A stretch of DNA of 8,028 nt from Clostridia bacterium. Lineage in GTDB: Bacteria; Bacillota; Clostridia; Christensenellales; UBA1242. A model generated the notes under the pieces. The model did no database searches and was not told where the DNA came from. It saw nothing but the letters and a program-made list of their open reading frames with translations. Positions 6,503-8,028 of the stretch are shown here, piece by piece. The translations under genes and the position numbers were made by a program. The stretch is from NCBI GenBank assembly GCA_028704215.1, contig JAQVLJ010000035.1, forward strand, positions 1 to 8,028. The letters are read 5' to 3'. Within the stretch, counting starts at the first letter, position 1. Every line of letters begins with the position of its first letter.

Positions 6503-7123
6503 ATGGAAAAACAAAAAATTGACAATTATTATAGCAAGGAGCAAGAATTAAAATTGGAAATATTGGATTTGACCAATCAACTTATTGAAAAAAATGATTT
6601 AATTGCAACTTTGTCAAAACAAATTAATGATTTTAAAGCAAAAGAGCAGAGTATTTCTGCTGCAATAATTGCTGCCTCTGAAAAGGCAAAACAAATGGAA
6701 GAAGCTAGTAGAAAATTGTTTCAGATAGAAATACAACGTAATCGTTTGTTATATATGAGAATGGAACAAGTTTTGAACGAATTACACACAAAATATCCAG
6801 AAATCAAAACGGACACACAAATAGAAGACCTTTCACAAAGGTTCAAAAATCTTGTATCTACTAATTATGACAATATACCAACAAAGAGTTTTATGGGTGA
6901 TTTGGACATAGCAGAGCCGGAAGACCCAATTAAGAAAATGCTCAACAAAATAACAAATTATTGTGACGTGAAAGAGCAACCAGCAAAAAAAATTACATCT
7001 GACCCAGAAAACAATGTTTTTAAATCTAGTTCTGGTTTTGATATGAGAGAAGCTCTCAATCCAACACAAGAATTAAATGATATTTTGAAAGTGTTTGACC
7101 TCGGTGACAAAAAAAAGGAATAA
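6503..7123 (+). CDS. Coiled-coil cytosolic protein, loosely DivIVA-like, in lgt operon
   Basis: 206 residues with no signal peptide or TM segment. Residues about 10-95 are a long heptad-type coiled coil. They include AAIIAASEKAKQMEEASRKL (53-72), which recalls the A-x-x-KA-x-x-ME-x-A repeats near the C-terminal half of DivIVA/GpsB-type proteins, but the N-terminal membrane-binding DivIVA motif is not evident. A second helical piece follows (about 106-120 and 140-153). Then comes a low-complexity, probably disordered linker (about 156-178) and a short ordered-looking end, GFDMREALNPTQELNDILKV (178-197), which may be a peptide docking motif. The start has GAGG (6494-6497) 5 nt before it. The gene begins 2 nt after the stop of the membrane protein gene. 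A scaffold or polar-localisation role is possible but unproven. No terminator is seen after it. Confidence 0.78.
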   Translation: MEKQKIDNYYSKEQELKLEILDLTNQLIEKNDLIATLSKQINDFKAKEQSISAAIIAASEKAKQMEEASRKLFQIEIQRNRLLYMRMEQVLNELHTKYPEIKTDTQIEDLSQRFKNLVSTNYDNIPTKSFMGDLDIAEPEDPIKKMLNKITNYCDVKEQPAKKITSDPENNVFKSSSGFDMREALNPTQELNDILKVFDLGDKKKE

Positions 7124-7139
7124 CATTTTGTCTATTCAT

Positions 7140-7169
7140 TTGACACAAAGACTTAACCAATGATATAAT
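7140..7169 (+). promoter_or_regulatory. Near-consensus sigma-A promoter of the HEPN-CBS gene
   Basis: A perfect -35 TTGACA (7140-7145), an 18-bp spacer and a perfect -10 TATAAT (7164-7169) preceded by TGA (7161-7163), an extended -10. It is the strongest promoter in the window by sequence. The predicted transcript starts near 7176, leaving a 10-nt leader with GGAG (7177-7180), 5 nt before ATG. Confidence 0.85.
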
Positions 7170-7178
7170 TTTCATTGG
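7157..7178 (+). repeat. Perfect inverted repeat around the -10 box, possible operator
   Basis: Left arm CCAATGA (7157-7163) and right arm TCATTGG (7172-7178) are exact 7-bp reverse complements, separated by TATAATTT. The repeat is centred on the -10 and covers the extended -10, the start point and the first G of the ribosome site. A dimeric repressor bound here would block the polymerase. No T-run follows, so it is not a terminator. As RNA it would not form, since its left half lies upstream of the predicted start. Confidence 0.55.
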
Positions 7179-7185
7179 AGATTTT

Positions 7186-7911
7186 ATGGAACAAAAAATT
7201 ACAAATGCCCAACGCTTTTTGACCGCATACAATGCAATAGATAGTGTTTTACGCTCTATGTATGGTTTCAAACGCACTATGACTTACAGTGATGTTATTC
7301 GTAGAAGTGTTTTACTTAATAGTGTTGTTAGAAAGTATGAAGATGATTTGATTGATTATGGAAGATTACGAAATGCAATAGTGCACAAAAGCAACGCCAA
7401 TTATGTAATTGCTGAACCACATTTGGATGTTGTGGAAAAGATGGAAAGTTTGGCACACATTATTTCTACGCCACCATTGGCTTTGGATCGTATAAGCAAC
7501 AAAGATGTTTTGTGCTTAAAAGCAGATGATTCTATCAAGTATGTGATGGAATTAATTACACGCAGTGGTTATAGTAATCTGCCTGTATACAAGAATGAAC
7601 AGTTAATAGGTGTTGCAAACGGACAAAGATTATTAGACTCTATAGGCAAAGCGTCCATAGATAAAATTGACTTAGATGATTTTGTTCAAAAAACAAATAT
7701 TGGTAGCGTTTTACCAGATATGAATAGCGAAAAATATTATGCTGTTGCTGATGAAAATCTTACTATTGAAAACACTATGCATTTGTTTGAACAAAACAGA
7801 AAACTTATGGTTGTTTTGATAACAAATCAAGGTAGCCTAAAATATCCCCCACTAGGTATTATTACCATGGTTGACGTTATTGAGATGCAAAAGGTGTTAG
7901 ACGTATATTAA
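7186..7911 (+). CDS. Predicted HEPN-like domain fused to a CBS-domain pair
   Basis: 241 residues, cytosolic. The N-terminal part (1 to about 92) looks all-helical: NAQRFLTAYNAIDSVLRSMYG, then SDVIRRSVLLNSVVRKYEDD, leading to YGRLRNAIVH. The RNAIVH at 62-67 (7369-7386) fits the HEPN signature R-polar-x-x-x-H, with R62, N63 and H67 present; in HEPN proteins these residues form a ribonuclease site. Two CBS motifs follow. CBS1 is about 105-155 (VLCLKADDSIKYVMELITRSGYSNLPVYKNEQLIG, in two stretches). CBS2 is about 172-238, ending in the typical LGIITMVDVIEM (223-234). A CBS pair usually forms a Bateman module that binds adenine nucleotides such as AMP, ATP or c-di-AMP. Inference: a nucleotide-responsive RNA-binding or RNA-cleaving protein. 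A non-catalytic helical dimer domain is the main alternative. The promoter carries an operator-like repeat. The stop overlaps the next start by one base (TAATG). Confidence 0.85.
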   Translation: MEQKITNAQRFLTAYNAIDSVLRSMYGFKRTMTYSDVIRRSVLLNSVVRKYEDDLIDYGRLRNAIVHKSNANYVIAEPHLDVVEKMESLAHIISTPPLALDRISNKDVLCLKADDSIKYVMELITRSGYSNLPVYKNEQLIGVANGQRLLDSIGKASIDKIDLDDFVQKTNIGSVLPDMNSEKYYAVADENLTIENTMHLFEQNRKLMVVLITNQGSLKYPPLGIITMVDVIEMQKVLDVY

Positions 7912-8028
7912 TGAAAATTGCAAAATGGAATGATTATAAAATAATAATGACCTCTCAAGGTGAAAAATTAGAACAATGGGCAGGTTATTATTTATTACGC
8001 CCAGATCCACAAATAATTTGGAACAATG
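7911..8028 (+). CDS. Class I SAM-dependent methyltransferase (RlmI-like, COG1092 type), 3'-truncated
   Basis: Only the first 39 codons are in the window. The start ATG shares one base with the TAA of the CBS gene. The peptide begins MKIAKWNDYKIIMTSQGEKL and continues EQWAGYYLLRPDPQIIWNN. The pattern D-Y-x-[IL]-[LI]-x-[ST]-x-x-GEKLE-x-[WF]-G-x-Y-x-LxRPDPQ-x-IW is, from memory, the N-terminus of Firmicutes SAM-dependent methyltransferases related to the 23S rRNA cytosine methyltransferase RlmI. The SAM-binding motifs lie beyond the window and cannot be checked. There is no well-placed ribosome site (AAAAGGTG at 7889-7896 is 14 nt away), so translation is probably coupled to the gene before it. 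Confidence 0.75.
   Translation, partial: MKIAKWNDYKIIMTSQGEKLEQWAGYYLLRPDPQIIWNN

Noticed and set aside
7130..7148. Possible hairpin TTTGTC/GACACAAA after the coiled-coil gene as a terminator
   Set aside because: The arms do not match without a bulge and no T-run follows; the TTGACA is better explained as the next -35.
1..8028. CRISPR array, tRNA, rRNA, insertion sequence or phage module
   Set aside because: No spaced direct repeats, cloverleaf, rRNA segments, transposase or integrase motifs were seen on either strand.

Overview
The window is AT-rich bacterial chromosome that reads as a low-GC Gram-positive, most likely a Clostridia-like Bacillota. The evidence is a Firmicutes-type DnaE with an internal QxxMF clamp motif, a DUF378 membrane protein, an Lgt of Gram-positive type, purine-rich AGGAG-like ribosome sites and near-consensus sigma-A promoters. 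TGA is used as a stop (genes ending at 3406 and 6027) and Trp is TGG, so the code is standard and Mollicutes are unlikely. I cannot name a genus. No rRNA, tRNA, CRISPR array, insertion sequence or phage gene is visible, and no gene-free stretch exceeds 300 bases.

Layout. Positions 1-2520 hold the 3' two thirds of dnaE (the PHP domain lies upstream of the window). A convergent DUF378 gene (2839-2522, minus) stops one base from the dnaE stop. A 141-base divergent intergenic region follows, then four plus-strand transcription units. (1) A small one-TM protein (2981-3406) with its own promoter and a terminator. (2) A predicted lipoprotein with an extra C-terminal membrane anchor (3473-4264), then a two-TM coiled-coil protein (4302-5117) with its own promoter, ending in a strong terminator. 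(3) lgt (5245-6027), tightly coupled to a polytopic membrane protein (6024-6500) and a coiled-coil protein (6503-7123). (4) A predicted HEPN-CBS protein (7186-7911), one-base coupled to the start of a SAM-dependent methyltransferase gene that runs off the window at 8028.

How the genes relate. Most of the middle of the window concerns the cell envelope: a lipoprotein, the enzyme that lipidates lipoproteins, and several small membrane or coiled-coil proteins of unknown role. The last unit looks like nucleotide sensing (CBS) joined to a possible RNase or RNA-binding fold (HEPN) and linked to an RNA methyltransferase-like gene.

The most notable signals are four. The HEPN-CBS fusion carries an intact RNAIVH motif. 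A perfect 7-bp inverted repeat encloses the -10 box of its promoter. Promoters lie so close to the start codons at 3473 and 4302 that both mRNAs are predicted to be leaderless. A terminator hairpin shares its bases with the -35 element of the next gene. I found no clear new defence or mobile system.
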